Shown: piece after piece, positions 23,862-33,017 of the stretch | How positions within the stretch are numbered: position 1 is the stretch's first letter | Layout: every line of letters starts with the position of its first letter | NCBI RefSeq assembly: GCF_900113285.1 | Contig: NZ_FOOT01000016.1 | Location: 1 to 34,707, forward strand | Direction: 5' to 3' | DNA length: 34,707 nucleotides | From: Pontibacter chinhatensis | Lineage (GTDB): Bacteria > Bacteroidota > Bacteroidia > Cytophagales > Hymenobacteraceae | Notes under the pieces: model-generated | What the model was told of the DNA's origin: nothing | Databases searched by the model: none | The model's input: only the letters and a program-made list of their open reading frames with translations | Translations under genes and position numbers: made by a program

Positions 23862-25244
23862 TTATGCTAACGCTGTGGAAGTTATGGGTTCTGGTTGGTA
23901 GTCACGCACGTCTATCTTTCCCATTACCGCCTCGGAGATAAGGGCAGTGCGGTATTCTTGTAGTAGTTGTATCTCACTTAATGCTTTTGTTACAATAGCA
24001 TCAATTTTATCATGAGCACTTTGAATATGCTTAACAATCTCCTCTTGTTCTTTAAGTGTAGCAGGGTATGCTAATAAATAATTTGACAAGAACTCAGTGG
24101 GCACACGTTTCTGACCTGCGGAGCCAGTCATGCCAGCCTCCCCCAGATTTTTGAATCTATGGGTTCTTGTAATATAGTATAGGTATTTACCAACTAGAAC
24201 ATTTTCTTTTGGTCTAAGCACATGAAACTCAGTCGACCCGAAACCAAAATCACTACCTAGATTATTTAAGTGTGCGCCCTTACCATTCTCAAAACATGGA
24301 GTTATTTTAGCCAATATAACATCGTGCTCCTGAAAGAAAGTAAACCCACTTAGCACTTCACCTATAGGTCTCTTTAAACTTATATCTACTTTGCCGTCAG
24401 TAGAAACTTTTTCCATCGGCAAGAAAGTAACAGCTTCTTCATTAGACACTTCTTTGAGCTTGTTAGATTTAGGAGGGTTGATGTGAGCAGTGTACTTTAA
24501 CTTCTTCACCTCCCAATGCGCTGGCACCATACCCAACCACTCGATGCCGCTGTCCTTCATCGGAGCGTCAGGGTTAAGCCCTTTGGTAACAGCCTCGTTG
24601 ATAATCGCTGCCTTTTCCTCTTCCAGCAAGGCAATCATCTGATGCTTCCTCTGGATTAGAGAGTCAATCTGGGAGGTTTTGTCGTCTAAGAAGTTAGCTA
24701 TTGCACTCTGTTCATCAATAGGTGGTAAGGGAATTATAGCATTTTCGAAATAATAAATGCTCAAACCGTACCTAGTTACGCCATTAGCAAATACCCTGAA
24801 TTGGTTGTTGTACCTTGGCGCTTGAAACAAACGGAATAGGTATCCGCCTAGCAATTTCTCCTTATCAGGTTTGATTTGCGTTAAATGGTATCCGCATGTA
24901 ACTCCCTCTAAACTATCTTTTACATAAGCTGGAACTGCTATATCATCCGCAGATTCAGAGTCTTTCGTGACTAATACGTCTCCCTCATCAACTCTAAACT
25001 TATCAATTTCTTCGGGTGTAGCAGTAGCTTCCATGAAACTCATATTTGCAACTATGAACTCATTCTTATAAACATCCACATAGTTACATAGAAGCGTAGG
25101 CTGTTCGGTATCATAAGACTTCTTGTCTACATTGCTTGGTTGAACTCTTGCTAAATACTTTAACTTTTGTTGTTGCCAATGCTCAGGAACCTCCCCAATC
25201 CATTCTACCCCAGAGTCCTTATAGCTATCGTATCTCTTCATCAT
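23862..25244 (-). CDS. hsdS: Type I restriction enzyme, S (specificity) subunit
   Basis: A 460-residue HsdS subunit that chooses the target site. It shows the classical two-fold layout: target recognition domain 1 at about 1-170 opening with GVEWIGEVPEHWQ, a central conserved helix region (PPIDEQSAIANFLDDKTSQIDSLIQRKHQMIALLEEE, about 175-211), target recognition domain 2 at about 225-395 opening with SGIEWLGMVPAHW, and the second conserved helices (LKEQEEIVKHIQSAHDKIDAIV). No truncation or internal repeat is seen, and no inverted silent hsdS copy was found in this window. Two adjacent ATG codons could start it. It begins 11 bases after the hsdM stop. Confidence 0.96.
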   Translation of the reverse strand: MMKRYDSYKDSGVEWIGEVPEHWQQQKLKYLARVQPSNVDKKSYDTEQPTLLCNYVDVYKNEFIVANMSFMEATATPEEIDKFRVDEGDVLVTKDSESADDIAVPAYVKDSLEGVTCGYHLTQIKPDKEKLLGGYLFRLFQAPRYNNQFRVFANGVTRYGLSIYYFENAIIPLPPIDEQSAIANFLDDKTSQIDSLIQRKHQMIALLEEEKAAIINEAVTKGLNPDAPMKDSGIEWLGMVPAHWEVKKLKYTAHINPPKSNKLKEVSNEEAVTFLPMEKVSTDGKVDISLKRPIGEVLSGFTFFQEHDVILAKITPCFENGKGAHLNNLGSDFGFGSTEFHVLRPKENVLVGKYLYYITRTHRFKNLGEAGMTGSAGQKRVPTEFLSNYLLAYPATLKEQEEIVKHIQSAHDKIDAIVTKALSEIQLLQEYRTALISEAVMGKIDVRDYQPEPITSTALA

Positions 25245-25255
25245 AGTAATCCGGT

Positions 25256-26974
25256 TTAGGAAATAACATTAGCCACCTCGTCATACACCTCTTCTTCCAG
25301 CTTCATGATATCGGCGCGGATTTCGTCCAGCGAGCGCAGCGGCTTGTAGGTATAGAAGTACTTGGTGAAGTTGATTTCATAGCCCACCTTGGTCTTAGAG
25401 TGGTCTATCCATGCATCTGGCGCATGCGGCAACACTTCCCGGGTAAAGTAACTCTCGATATCCTCTGTTAACGGCACGTTCTCGTTGTCACGCAGCGATG
25501 AATCCGCTTTCGGGTTTCCTTTCTTATCGGTCACCACCTTGCCGTTGTCATCACGCAGCGGTCTTTCGATAGTGATGCGGCTGTACCCAAAGTCTTCGTT
25601 GTTGAATATTTTGCAATGGTCACCGTTCGTGAACTCGCCATAAATTTTGGTGATGTCATCTATCTGTCTAGGGCTAATTTCATGGCGCTTATTGCCAAGG
25701 CTCTTGGGCATTTTCTCATAGAATGACACAGCGTTTATAAGCTGCACTTTCCCTTTGCGCTCTTTCGTCTTGCGGTTAGTGAGCATCCAGATGTAAGTAG
25801 AGATGCCTGTGTTATAAAACAATTGGTCAGGCAGCGCAATGATGGCTTCCAGCAAGTCGTTTTCGATAATCCACTTGCGGATTTCAGACTCGCCAGAGCC
25901 AGCGCCGCCTGAGAATAAAGGGGAGCCGTTGAACACAACACCGATGCGACTACCTTCTCCGTCCTGTTTCATCTTGCTCACAAGGTGTTGCAGGAACAGC
26001 AAGGAGCCATCCGAGATGCGCGGCAGACCAGCGCCAAAACGACCACCGAAGCCTTTCTTCTGGTGTTCATCTTTTACAACCTTTTCAGCTTTTTTCCATT
26101 CCACTCCGAACGGGGGATTTGTAAGGCAGTAGTCGAACTTGCCATACTCTAACCCATCATTGGACAGAGAGTTTCCCAGTTTAATGTTACCCGGGTTCTG
26201 GTCTTTTATTAACATATCCGCTTTGCAGATGGCGTAGGACTCCGGGTTCAGCTCCTGTCCAAACACTTCCAAACGAGCCTTTGGGTTAAGCTCTTTCAGG
26301 TATTCTTCCGCCACCGACAGCATGCCGCCCGTTCCGGCGCATACATCGTACAGGGTCTTCACAATGCCTTCCTGCGTGAGTATCTTGCGGTCGTTGAGGA
26401 ACAATAGGTTCACCATAAGGCGAATTACCTCACGTGGGGTAAAGTGCTCCCCTGCGGTCTCGTTGGAGATTTCAGCGAACTTTCGTATCAGTTCTTCGAA
26501 GATGTAGCCCATCTCCATGCTGCTGATTTTATTGGGGTGCAGGTTGATTTCCTGAAAGCGCTTTACCACCAGAAACAGTAGGTCAGCTTCTTCAAGTCGG
26601 TTTACCTGCTCCTCGAATTTGAAGTAGTCCATTATTTCCCGTGCCCCCTCTGAGAAGCCGTTGACGTAGTTTCGCAGGTTAGCCGCCAAGTTGTTCGGGT
26701 CGGCAATCAACCTGTCGAAATCATACTTGCTGCGGTTATGAAAGCTCAATTTCGCCTCCGCGTTAAGAATAGGCGCAATATTCTGGATATTAGAGTTTTT
26801 CAATGACTCGTATCTGCTTAACACGTTCGGCTTCGTCTCTTCCAGCACGCAGTCCAGTCGCCTCAGGATGGTGAATGGCAGTATCACTTTGCCGTACTCC
26901 GCCTGCTTGTAATCTCCACGCAGTAAATCAGCCACCGACCAGATGAAGTTGGCGTATTCTCTAAAATTTATCAT
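25256..26974 (-). CDS. hsdM: Type I DNA methyltransferase, M subunit
   Basis: A 572-residue N6-adenine methyltransferase, which protects host sites using S-adenosylmethionine. The N-terminal helical HsdM_N region covers about 5-140 (SVADLLRGDYKQAEYGKVILPFTILRRLD). The AdoMet motif AGTGG is at 213-217 (YDVCAGTGGML) and the catalytic NPPF at 286-289 (LTNPPFGVEW). The length is normal. It is the first gene of the hsdM-hsdS-hsdR operon. A protein with a PD-(D/E)XK-type site is encoded divergently, 163 bases away. Confidence 0.97.
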   Translation of the reverse strand: MINFREYANFIWSVADLLRGDYKQAEYGKVILPFTILRRLDCVLEETKPNVLSRYESLKNSNIQNIAPILNAEAKLSFHNRSKYDFDRLIADPNNLAANLRNYVNGFSEGAREIMDYFKFEEQVNRLEEADLLFLVVKRFQEINLHPNKISSMEMGYIFEELIRKFAEISNETAGEHFTPREVIRLMVNLLFLNDRKILTQEGIVKTLYDVCAGTGGMLSVAEEYLKELNPKARLEVFGQELNPESYAICKADMLIKDQNPGNIKLGNSLSNDGLEYGKFDYCLTNPPFGVEWKKAEKVVKDEHQKKGFGGRFGAGLPRISDGSLLFLQHLVSKMKQDGEGSRIGVVFNGSPLFSGGAGSGESEIRKWIIENDLLEAIIALPDQLFYNTGISTYIWMLTNRKTKERKGKVQLINAVSFYEKMPKSLGNKRHEISPRQIDDITKIYGEFTNGDHCKIFNNEDFGYSRITIERPLRDDNGKVVTDKKGNPKADSSLRDNENVPLTEDIESYFTREVLPHAPDAWIDHSKTKVGYEINFTKYFYTYKPLRSLDEIRADIMKLEEEVYDEVANVIS

Positions 26975-27060
26975 AATCAGGTATTCTTTATCTCACTTGT
27001 CTTGGTCCCACAAGATAAAATATAAGATTTAGAATATTAAATGAAATTTGGGATATTGTG

Positions 27061-27095
27061 GAGTAGGTTGAATGGCTCTTTCAGCCTCCCTACTC
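27061..27095 (+). promoter_or_regulatory. Hairpin in the leader of the 27138 gene
   Basis: GAGTAGG (27061-27067) pairs with CCTACTC (27089-27095), and inside it GGCT/AGCC forms a second short stem. It lies in the divergent region between hsdM and the gene at 27138, so it is more likely a leader element or operator than a terminator. Confidence 0.4.
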
Positions 27096-27137
27096 TAAAG
27101 ACAACTGTTACAACTTCTTACCAATATTTACAGCTAT

Positions 27138-28277
27138 ATGAGCGACACCATCTTCCATTTAAGTAGTGAAGGAAGCCTGACTGAACTAAAAGAAGCAAAC
27201 TATATTTCCGAAGACCTATTACAACAATTACTGGCACAGCATCCTAACCTTCTTGCTGGAAGCCAAATTGATAAAGCAAGACCAAGACGATGGTTGCTAA
27301 TAGATAGAGAGTTCGGTGTACCTGACCAAGAAGACGCTAATAGCAGATGGTCTCTTGACCACCTTTTCATTGACCAAGATGGTATTCCGACACTAGTTGA
27401 GGTAAAACGCAGCACCGATACTAGAATTCGGAGAGAGGTCATTGGTCAGATACTCGACTATGCAGCGAACGCTGTTACGTACTGGTTGATAGATAGCATT
27501 AAACATCGCTTTGAAGAACAGTGCACAGCCTCTGGCAAGGATACACAAACAGAAATCTATACCTTACTTCAAACTGAGGCTAACACAGAAGATTTTTGGG
27601 AACTCGTTAAAACGAATCTAAAAGCTGGCAAAATAAGAATGCTAATTGTAGCTGATACTATTCCGAAGGAATTGCAGCGTATCATCGAGTTCCTCAACGA
27701 GCAGATGAAGCCCGCAGAGATATTGGGAGTCGAAATAAAGCAGTTCATCAGTCACGACAGCCAAAAGACCCTCGTGCCGAGGGTTATAGGCAAGACTGCC
27801 ACGGCTGACAGCGTGAAAGGCAAAGCTACAAACCAACCCAACCAGTGGAACGAAGAGACTTTCTTTGAATCACTTACAGAACAATGTGGTCAAGAGCAGG
27901 CACAGGTCGCAAGAAAAATACTTAGCTGGATAACACCTTACTGTAAGTATATATGGTACGGCAAAGGAAGAACAGCTTCTATGTTTCCGGTACCTAACCT
28001 TTCGGGAAATCAATACAGTCCGGTCTTTGCACTTTGGGCTAATGGTTATGTCGAATTGCAATTCCAGCGAATGACTCATCCTTTCGACAATGAGCAGAAA
28101 AGGCTAGAACTGCTACATTTATTCAGTGAAATTGATAATCTTGATTTTCCTAAAGGCAAAATCTTCGGGCGTCCTAGTTTTCCAATTAAAATACTCCTTC
28201 AAAGAGAAAACCTACAGAAATTCTTTGAAGCATGTGGATGGTTTCTTACTAAGTCTGGTGTTATCAAAAGCAAATAA
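27138..28277 (+). CDS. PD-(D/E)XK nuclease-like protein
   Basis: A 379-residue protein with a nuclease-like core at about 20-115: E25-D26 in the first helix, D74 in WSLDHLFID, then E88-V-K90 in PTLVEVKRS, and IGQILDYAAN. This is the usual order of a PD-(D/E)XK fold and close in pattern to NucS/DUF91-type and other defence-associated nucleases. The C-terminal part (about 240-379; KILSWITPYCKYIWYGKGRTASMFPVPNL) is a separate domain that I do not recognise. It is divergent from the type I restriction-modification operon, a common position for accessory defence genes. Whether it works with HsdRMS or independently is unknown. Confidence 0.75.
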   Translation: MSDTIFHLSSEGSLTELKEANYISEDLLQQLLAQHPNLLAGSQIDKARPRRWLLIDREFGVPDQEDANSRWSLDHLFIDQDGIPTLVEVKRSTDTRIRREVIGQILDYAANAVTYWLIDSIKHRFEEQCTASGKDTQTEIYTLLQTEANTEDFWELVKTNLKAGKIRMLIVADTIPKELQRIIEFLNEQMKPAEILGVEIKQFISHDSQKTLVPRVIGKTATADSVKGKATNQPNQWNEETFFESLTEQCGQEQAQVARKILSWITPYCKYIWYGKGRTASMFPVPNLSGNQYSPVFALWANGYVELQFQRMTHPFDNEQKRLELLHLFSEIDNLDFPKGKIFGRPSFPIKILLQRENLQKFFEACGWFLTKSGVIKSK

Positions 28278-28383
28278 CCCCATATGATACGCACCTTGGC
28301 GCTATGCCCTGGATATAGCAGTACAATGATATATCTTCTACGCTGTGTTTGCTGCTGGACTCCTGATATTCCTTTATGTTCTT

Positions 28384-28429
28384 GCTGTAAGGCAGGAGCA
28401 CTAAGTGTCTGAACCTCCTACCTTATAGC
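28384..28429. terminator. Long hairpin between convergent genes
   Basis: The 15-base arms at 28384-28398 (GCTGTAAGGCAGGAG) and 28415-28429 (CTCCTACCTTATAGC) pair at 13 of 15 positions, counting the two non-matching pairs as wobble or mismatch. The element lies just past the stop at 28277 and ahead of the stop at 28436, so it is probably a two-way terminator. Confidence 0.55.
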
Positions 28430-28435
28430 AGATTA

Positions 28436-29365
28436 TCAGGTGCACTCATATTTATAGGTAGTGGTATTGATGTCCCCATTATGTTTCTTCGTAGTCACCT
28501 TAACAGGATAGTTGTGCTCGTTAAACTCATAGGAGTTAATATAAGTCTCCTCCCCATCAGCGACTTGGTTAGACTCGTCAGTGTAGCTTGCTTCAAGGAG
28601 CACCTTGTCCATCATATCCGTTGGTCGGGGAAATGGAAAGCTTACTAGTATTTTATGCTTCCTAATAAGTGCTGATGTGGCGCTCCTTTGTTCTCCATAC
28701 TTATAGTTCGTGTAAGTTTTTCTTCCACTAGAGCTCACGTGCTCCTGCTTTACAACGAGACCGTTTTCATAGAAATACCTTGTGGAGCTTTCGCTTGGAA
28801 CTCCGGTTGGATTTCCATGGTATACCTGTCTTATCTTATTGACTTGCTCTTGGGTACCATATTCATATATGTACTCTGTGTGAAGCTTCTCTACACCGTT
28901 GAAGGACATATAAACAGCTTCTCTGCTCAACCTTCCTGATGGGTCGTAGGAGTATCTAAAAAATGAAGCACCTCGCACATCTTTACCATCACGTACGTTC
29001 ATTTCGTCAATGCCAGTCAGGAGATTGCTAGAGTTATATGTGTAGGCTCTATAGGAAGACAGCACTCCGTTATCCTCATGATAATTGGCTCTGACCGGCT
29101 TGCCCGAGCCATCGTACTTGTACTCCAAGTACCCCAAGCTCTCTCCCTCATCGAACACTTCTTCCCTTATGATTTTATAGTCAGCGTCATATGTAAATCT
29201 CTGACCATAATCCATACTATTCACATTGTATTCGGTGGGGTAACACTCTTTCCCTTCGGCTTTGTCTGAGCTGTCTGGTGAAGGGCTGTCCTCTTTACTC
29301 CCACATGATAGGAATAGCGCCATCGCTGCCAAGGCTGCTATGAAACTTCTCTTATATCTAATCAT
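28436..29365 (-). CDS. Lipoprotein with YD/RHS-like repeats
   Basis: A 309-residue lipoprotein, start taken at the ATG 29365 because the upstream in-frame TTG is weaker. The signal peptide ends in a lipobox, MALFLSCGSK, with lipidated C21. A Ser/Asp/Pro-rich linker (CGSKEDSPSPDSSDKAEG) follows, then repeated Tyr-Asp-containing strands (YKYDGSGKPVRA, YTYNSSNLLTG, FRYSYDPSGRLSRE, YIYEYGTQEQ, YFYENGLVVK), the pattern of YD/RHS-type beta-repeat proteins. The lipid anchor should place it on the membrane. It is a single gene preceded by a perfect TAnnTTTG box. Function unknown; no toxin domain is seen. Confidence 0.8.
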   Translation of the reverse strand: MIRYKRSFIAALAAMALFLSCGSKEDSPSPDSSDKAEGKECYPTEYNVNSMDYGQRFTYDADYKIIREEVFDEGESLGYLEYKYDGSGKPVRANYHEDNGVLSSYRAYTYNSSNLLTGIDEMNVRDGKDVRGASFFRYSYDPSGRLSREAVYMSFNGVEKLHTEYIYEYGTQEQVNKIRQVYHGNPTGVPSESSTRYFYENGLVVKQEHVSSSGRKTYTNYKYGEQRSATSALIRKHKILVSFPFPRPTDMMDKVLLEASYTDESNQVADGEETYINSYEFNEHNYPVKVTTKKHNGDINTTTYKYECT

Positions 29366-29397
29366 TCTGTATATTCTCAATAAAAAACTTTAGCTAC

Positions 29398-29405
29398 CAA
29401 AGTTA
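29398..29405 (-). promoter_or_regulatory. Minus-7 box for the lipoprotein gene
   Basis: Read on the minus strand the sequence is TAACTTTG, a perfect TAnnTTTG box. It lies 32 bases before the ATG at 29365, giving a short leader. No clear minus-33 TTG was found at the usual distance. Confidence 0.45.
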
Positions 29406-29475
29406 ACATTCTATACAGGTACATTCATATATAGGTTTAAAAAAATGTATATTGTAGCTTGTTCCCTTTTCTATT

Positions 29476-30186
29476 ATGAGAAAGATTAGACTGGTGACCT
29501 ATCAGCCGCTTTGCTACACCCTTTTGGGGATTGAGGCTATTCAAACAAAAGGATTACCGCCCTTTATTGACGCATCCTGTAGACGAGAGCCTGATTTTGA
29601 GGGTGTATTCCCCTCCATTTCTGCCCTATGTCGAAAGAATAAGCTAGCCCCACAACTCAGGCAAGGCGACATCGTGGTGTACCTGACTAAACCGGGCAAG
29701 TTCCAATGTTCAAGACCATACCTACGTCAAGATGAATACAAACTGACAGGAATATTAGAAGTGGTCGACACCTTCAAAGACCATGTGGCTGCTGGCATGT
29801 GGTTCGATGCAAACGGCTATGCCCTACCGAGCAACTGTCTGGTCGCAGGCAATGCGCCCAAGCGGCTTTTTGAAACGGGTGGAGACTTCAAAAGCCAAAG
29901 GGAATTGAAAGCTTTCCTCGCCATGGAACAGGAAAAGCAAAGTAGAGTCGCAGACACACGTGTAAGGGCATGGGATAGGCAGTATCAACAGCGAGCGGTG
30001 GAATTCCCAAGCTTTGTCGTCACCCGCCCCGTCTACCTTGACCTTAATAACCCTATCAGTCTATTCAGAGCCGAGCTGGTGTCATGGTTTGGAAATGTAC
30101 CCGGCACTCAGGCATCCAAAATCCTAACAGAAAACGAGTACCAACTGATTTTAGAAAAAGCGAAGCCAACAACGGTTAAAAAGTGA
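29476..30186 (+). CDS. Hypothetical protein, possible PUA/Nmad-like fold
   Basis: A 236-residue protein, first gene of the plus-strand series to 34.4 kb. The N-terminal half is beta-rich with KLAPQLRQGDIVVYLTKPGKF (about 56-76) and YKLTGILEVVDTFKDH (92-107), which has the feel of PUA/EVE- or Nmad-type nucleotide-modification-associated domains. This is a weak inference without a full motif. Cysteines at 13, 36 and 52 do not form an obvious zinc site. The C-terminus is helical (ITENEYQLILEKAK-like). Its stop is 7 bases before the next gene, so it is very likely co-transcribed and possibly functionally linked with the membrane nuclease. Confidence 0.7.
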   Translation: MRKIRLVTYQPLCYTLLGIEAIQTKGLPPFIDASCRREPDFEGVFPSISALCRKNKLAPQLRQGDIVVYLTKPGKFQCSRPYLRQDEYKLTGILEVVDTFKDHVAAGMWFDANGYALPSNCLVAGNAPKRLFETGGDFKSQRELKAFLAMEQEKQSRVADTRVRAWDRQYQQRAVEFPSFVVTRPVYLDLNNPISLFRAELVSWFGNVPGTQASKILTENEYQLILEKAKPTTVKK

Positions 30187-30193
30187 CCAACAT

Positions 30194-31273
30194 ATGTCAA
30201 GCTACTACCCTATTGTATTAGAACCAGAAGGCTTGGATAAAATCAGAGCCTCAAAGCCACCCACACCAGAAAAGCCATTAGAACCCAGTAAACCTATAGA
30301 AAAGGAACCCAGCCTATTTGGAAGTGCCAGTCTTGGACTAAGTTTCTTCCTGTTCATGGGTCTGGTCTTTACTGATAATCTAGATGGCTCTGGCATACTA
30401 GTGCCTACAGCTTTCGCTATTTCTGGTATACTATATCTGATAGAAAAGCAGGTAAACCGAAGGAGGGAGAAAAACTACGAGAACGCTAAGTCCCAGTACC
30501 ATAAGACCCTATCCAGCTATGAAGATAGGTTGAAGAAATACAACGAAAGTTCTGCTCACTCCTCTGACTCTAAGGTGATAGAAAGTTACAGAGAGGGCAT
30601 GAGAGCAGACTTATTCCGAAAGGCTTCTTACCTGAGACAGACGTCCTTCTCCGCCAAGAAAGGAATAATCGAGCATGAGTTCATTGATGAACTCATAAAG
30701 CATTTCCCGGGGCAGGTATCCCACGATGTGTCCATCGCCAATGGTGCAATGGATATTGAGCGCCAGTATCAACCGGATTTGTTTCTGGTGGTACCTGAAA
30801 CCGGCTTACACATTGACATTGAGATTGATGAACCGTACAATATGAAAGACGGGCATCCAATCCACTACGAAGGCATAGCGTCTGACGCTAATAGGAACGC
30901 CTTTTTTCAGCAACACGGCTGGCTTGTGGTCAGGTTTGCCGAAGAGCAGGTGGTAAGGCATCCCAAGGAGTGCTGCAAGTTTATCGCCAGTATAATACGT
31001 GATATGACAGGTATCACCAAATACTTATACAGAATAAGTGGCAGCGCAGTGGTGCCGAAAGTAAAGACATGGACACGAGCAGAGGCAATAACCATGGCGC
31101 GGAACAACTACAGGAACACTTACCTATATGCACCGTCCCCTGAGGTAGGCAACAAGACCTTAGAAGAAGAACTAATAGAAAACGGGTTCAAAGTTGGCGC
31201 TAACACTCTTTCCAATCAGGAAGATATTAAAAGACTAATAGAGATTTACAGAAAGCATGGCTATAGGGGATGA
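30194..31273 (+). CDS. Membrane-anchored DUF559/Vsr-like nuclease
   Basis: A 359-residue protein. A Pro-rich N-terminus is followed by two transmembrane helices (about 43-60 and 66-84), then a coiled, basic helix (85-115). A nuclease-like domain follows at 155-270: QPDLFLVVPETGLHIDIEIDEPY with D195, E210 and D212, then RNAFFQQHGWLVVRF, the hallmark order of Vsr/DUF559-type endonucleases. A helical C-terminal domain of unknown role completes it. The nuclease part should face the cytoplasm. Membrane-anchored nucleases are seen in several defence systems, where they may cut incoming DNA at the envelope. It follows the 236-residue gene by 7 bases. Confidence 0.8.
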   Translation: MSSYYPIVLEPEGLDKIRASKPPTPEKPLEPSKPIEKEPSLFGSASLGLSFFLFMGLVFTDNLDGSGILVPTAFAISGILYLIEKQVNRRREKNYENAKSQYHKTLSSYEDRLKKYNESSAHSSDSKVIESYREGMRADLFRKASYLRQTSFSAKKGIIEHEFIDELIKHFPGQVSHDVSIANGAMDIERQYQPDLFLVVPETGLHIDIEIDEPYNMKDGHPIHYEGIASDANRNAFFQQHGWLVVRFAEEQVVRHPKECCKFIASIIRDMTGITKYLYRISGSAVVPKVKTWTRAEAITMARNNYRNTYLYAPSPEVGNKTLEEELIENGFKVGANTLSNQEDIKRLIEIYRKHGYRG

Positions 31274-31354
31274 TGCTGATTACTTTCAACAAGCGCCATT
31301 AAAGAGTAGCCAGTTTTACCACTTATAATTATCATAAGAAACGCAGCATAGTCA

Positions 31355-31714
31355 ATGGACGAACCTTTATATTACATAAATGAGGCAGCATTAGTTATCC
31401 ACCAAAACATTCCGGTCGAACTACGGAAACGCATCACGCTAGAAGAGATAGTGGAAATAATAGAGTCCATGTTCGAGTACATGGAGGAGGTCAACATTGC
31501 CCGAAGCTCAAACTCAATCGTTGATATATCGATAGAAGTGCCAGCACATCTCGATGAAATGGATATGAAGATATCCATCATTGGTAAATGCACATCAAAG
31601 GATATCTTTCTTTCATTAGAGGACATCAGTGCAGTTCTGGACGCGGAGATGCGTTACTTAGAACAAAAAGGAATGCTCGATGACTCAGAAGGGCTAGGCA
31701 TGTACAGCAACTGA
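31355..31714 (+). CDS. Small acidic hypothetical protein
   Basis: A 119-residue acidic protein of unknown family. Helical segments (ITLEEIVEIIESMFEYMEEV at about 25-44, LEDISAVLDAEMRYLEQKG at 85-105) flank a beta-rich middle (VDISIEVPAHLDEMDMKISIIGK). Small acidic proteins in such positions are sometimes antidotes or DNA mimics, but no evidence for that exists here. It is followed 11 bases later by the HSDR_N-type nuclease gene, so the two are probably expressed together. Confidence 0.65.
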   Translation: MDEPLYYINEAALVIHQNIPVELRKRITLEEIVEIIESMFEYMEEVNIARSSNSIVDISIEVPAHLDEMDMKISIIGKCTSKDIFLSLEDISAVLDAEMRYLEQKGMLDDSEGLGMYSN

Positions 31715-31725
31715 ATATTCTTGAT

Positions 31726-32943
31726 ATGAACATTGACCTGAGCGACTTCTTTACCACGCCGAACTATTTTAGGAATGGAGTCTCCTGTTTTTTATGCGTA
31801 TCCAGAAAGAAGCTGATACAGAGCACCCCAGAAGAAAAAGTAAGACAGGCACTAATTTACTTCTTGGTAAACAGATTAGACTTTCCGGCAGACAGAATAC
31901 TTGTGGAGGTTCCCATGTCTCATTACGCCAAAGGTGTCTCTGGTCGAGCCGACATAGTGGTGCTAAACAAGGAAGGTATACCTGTTATGGTTGTTGAGTG
32001 CAAAGAGGAAAACAGTGACGTCACAGATGAGGCTATTGCACAGGCGAGGCGGTATGAGGGAGTAGTCAAGTCAGGGGCGATTTTAGTCACAAATGGGCTG
32101 GAAGCGTACTGTGAGGTAATGGATGGTACAGCTGGTTATAAACCTCTGGGTAAGATTCCCTCTTACAGGAATCTTACGAAGTGGCGGTGGTTCAGCTTTA
32201 AAAGTCAGAAGCCACGAGTATACAAAAGACCTCCTTTCTTATCTCCTATCCCGCAACCTGTAGTCGACATGCATGTGCAGCAGGGATGGTTGGGAGAAGA
32301 TACCCTCCACTCTTTATACCCCTTTATTTTCAACCTTACTGGCTGGCTATTTGATGAGAGGGATAGAGTAGCGCCCGCAAGCATAACCGCGTCGACTCTT
32401 CTGGAAGATGGAGGGATTCGACGCTCCCAGTTCGGCAACGCCGGGGGCGGCAAATTCTCAGGCGAATATCGCTATTTTGTTATAAAGGATGAGAATGGAA
32501 ATAATCAAATCCTGTCCCTGAGTATTTTTGGTGGAGCCAAAACAGTAAGTCATCCTCGCTGGGGCAATAGAAAAGGCTACACGTACCTTACGGTTGCGGT
32601 GGATGACTTTGAGAGCAGCCACATGTCCTTGGAGCTGAATTTGGATAAGTACGTTGATTTGCAGGGAGAACATGCATCAATATGGCATGATGGCTCTATA
32701 ACAGTCGGTAAGCTGGGGCAGCGACCTCGGAAGGAGCTGTTAGACTATTTGCAAAAGGATGCTCCTCAACTGGTTGTTGATGGGAAGATTATACTGGGAA
32801 AACTAAACAAAGCAGTAGAAATTAAATCAGGACATGAAAGCACAATAGACTTCCTAAACAGGCTCATACTGTATGCGCTGCTTAGAGACCGATACAGAAG
32901 AATGGTAAAAGGCGCTACTCTTCACACAGGGATTTCGCCTTAA
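31726..32943 (+). CDS. HSDR_N-type PD-(D/E)XK nuclease protein
   Basis: A 405-residue protein whose N-terminal 130 residues match the HSDR_N (type I R subunit N-terminal) nuclease: EEKVRQALIYFLVNRLDFP with E37, GRADIVVLNKEGIPVMVVECKEE with D76, E91 and K93, and AIAQARRYEGVVKSGAILVTNG. No helicase motifs follow, so it is a stand-alone nuclease module rather than an HsdR. The C-terminal 250 residues are a beta-rich domain (FSGEYRYFVIKDENGNNQILSLSIFGGAK, YTYLTVAVDDFESSHMSLELNL) of unknown type, possibly target- or ligand-binding. The gene begins 11 bases after the small acidic gene. Confidence 0.8.
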   Translation: MNIDLSDFFTTPNYFRNGVSCFLCVSRKKLIQSTPEEKVRQALIYFLVNRLDFPADRILVEVPMSHYAKGVSGRADIVVLNKEGIPVMVVECKEENSDVTDEAIAQARRYEGVVKSGAILVTNGLEAYCEVMDGTAGYKPLGKIPSYRNLTKWRWFSFKSQKPRVYKRPPFLSPIPQPVVDMHVQQGWLGEDTLHSLYPFIFNLTGWLFDERDRVAPASITASTLLEDGGIRRSQFGNAGGGKFSGEYRYFVIKDENGNNQILSLSIFGGAKTVSHPRWGNRKGYTYLTVAVDDFESSHMSLELNLDKYVDLQGEHASIWHDGSITVGKLGQRPRKELLDYLQKDAPQLVVDGKIILGKLNKAVEIKSGHESTIDFLNRLILYALLRDRYRRMVKGATLHTGISP

Positions 32944-32949
32944 ACCAGC

Positions 32950-32976
32950 TTGCTGCACAATTAAAACATATCTTTA
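32950..32976 (+). promoter_or_regulatory. Possible promoter for the HNH gene
   Basis: TTG at 32950-32952 is followed after 16 bases by TATCTTTA (32969-32976), one base from TAnnTTTG. It is 40 bases before the ATG at 33018 and suggests that the HNH gene may have its own promoter inside the series. Confidence 0.4.
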
Positions 32977-33017
32977 ACAAACATAAGCCATCCAAAGGCT
33001 CAATTTTTATAGGTTTC

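Noticed and set aside
23862..25244. Phase-variable shuffling of hsdS by recombination
   Set aside because: The small serine recombinase is 13 kb away, only one hsdS copy is present and no inverted repeats flanking its domains were seen.
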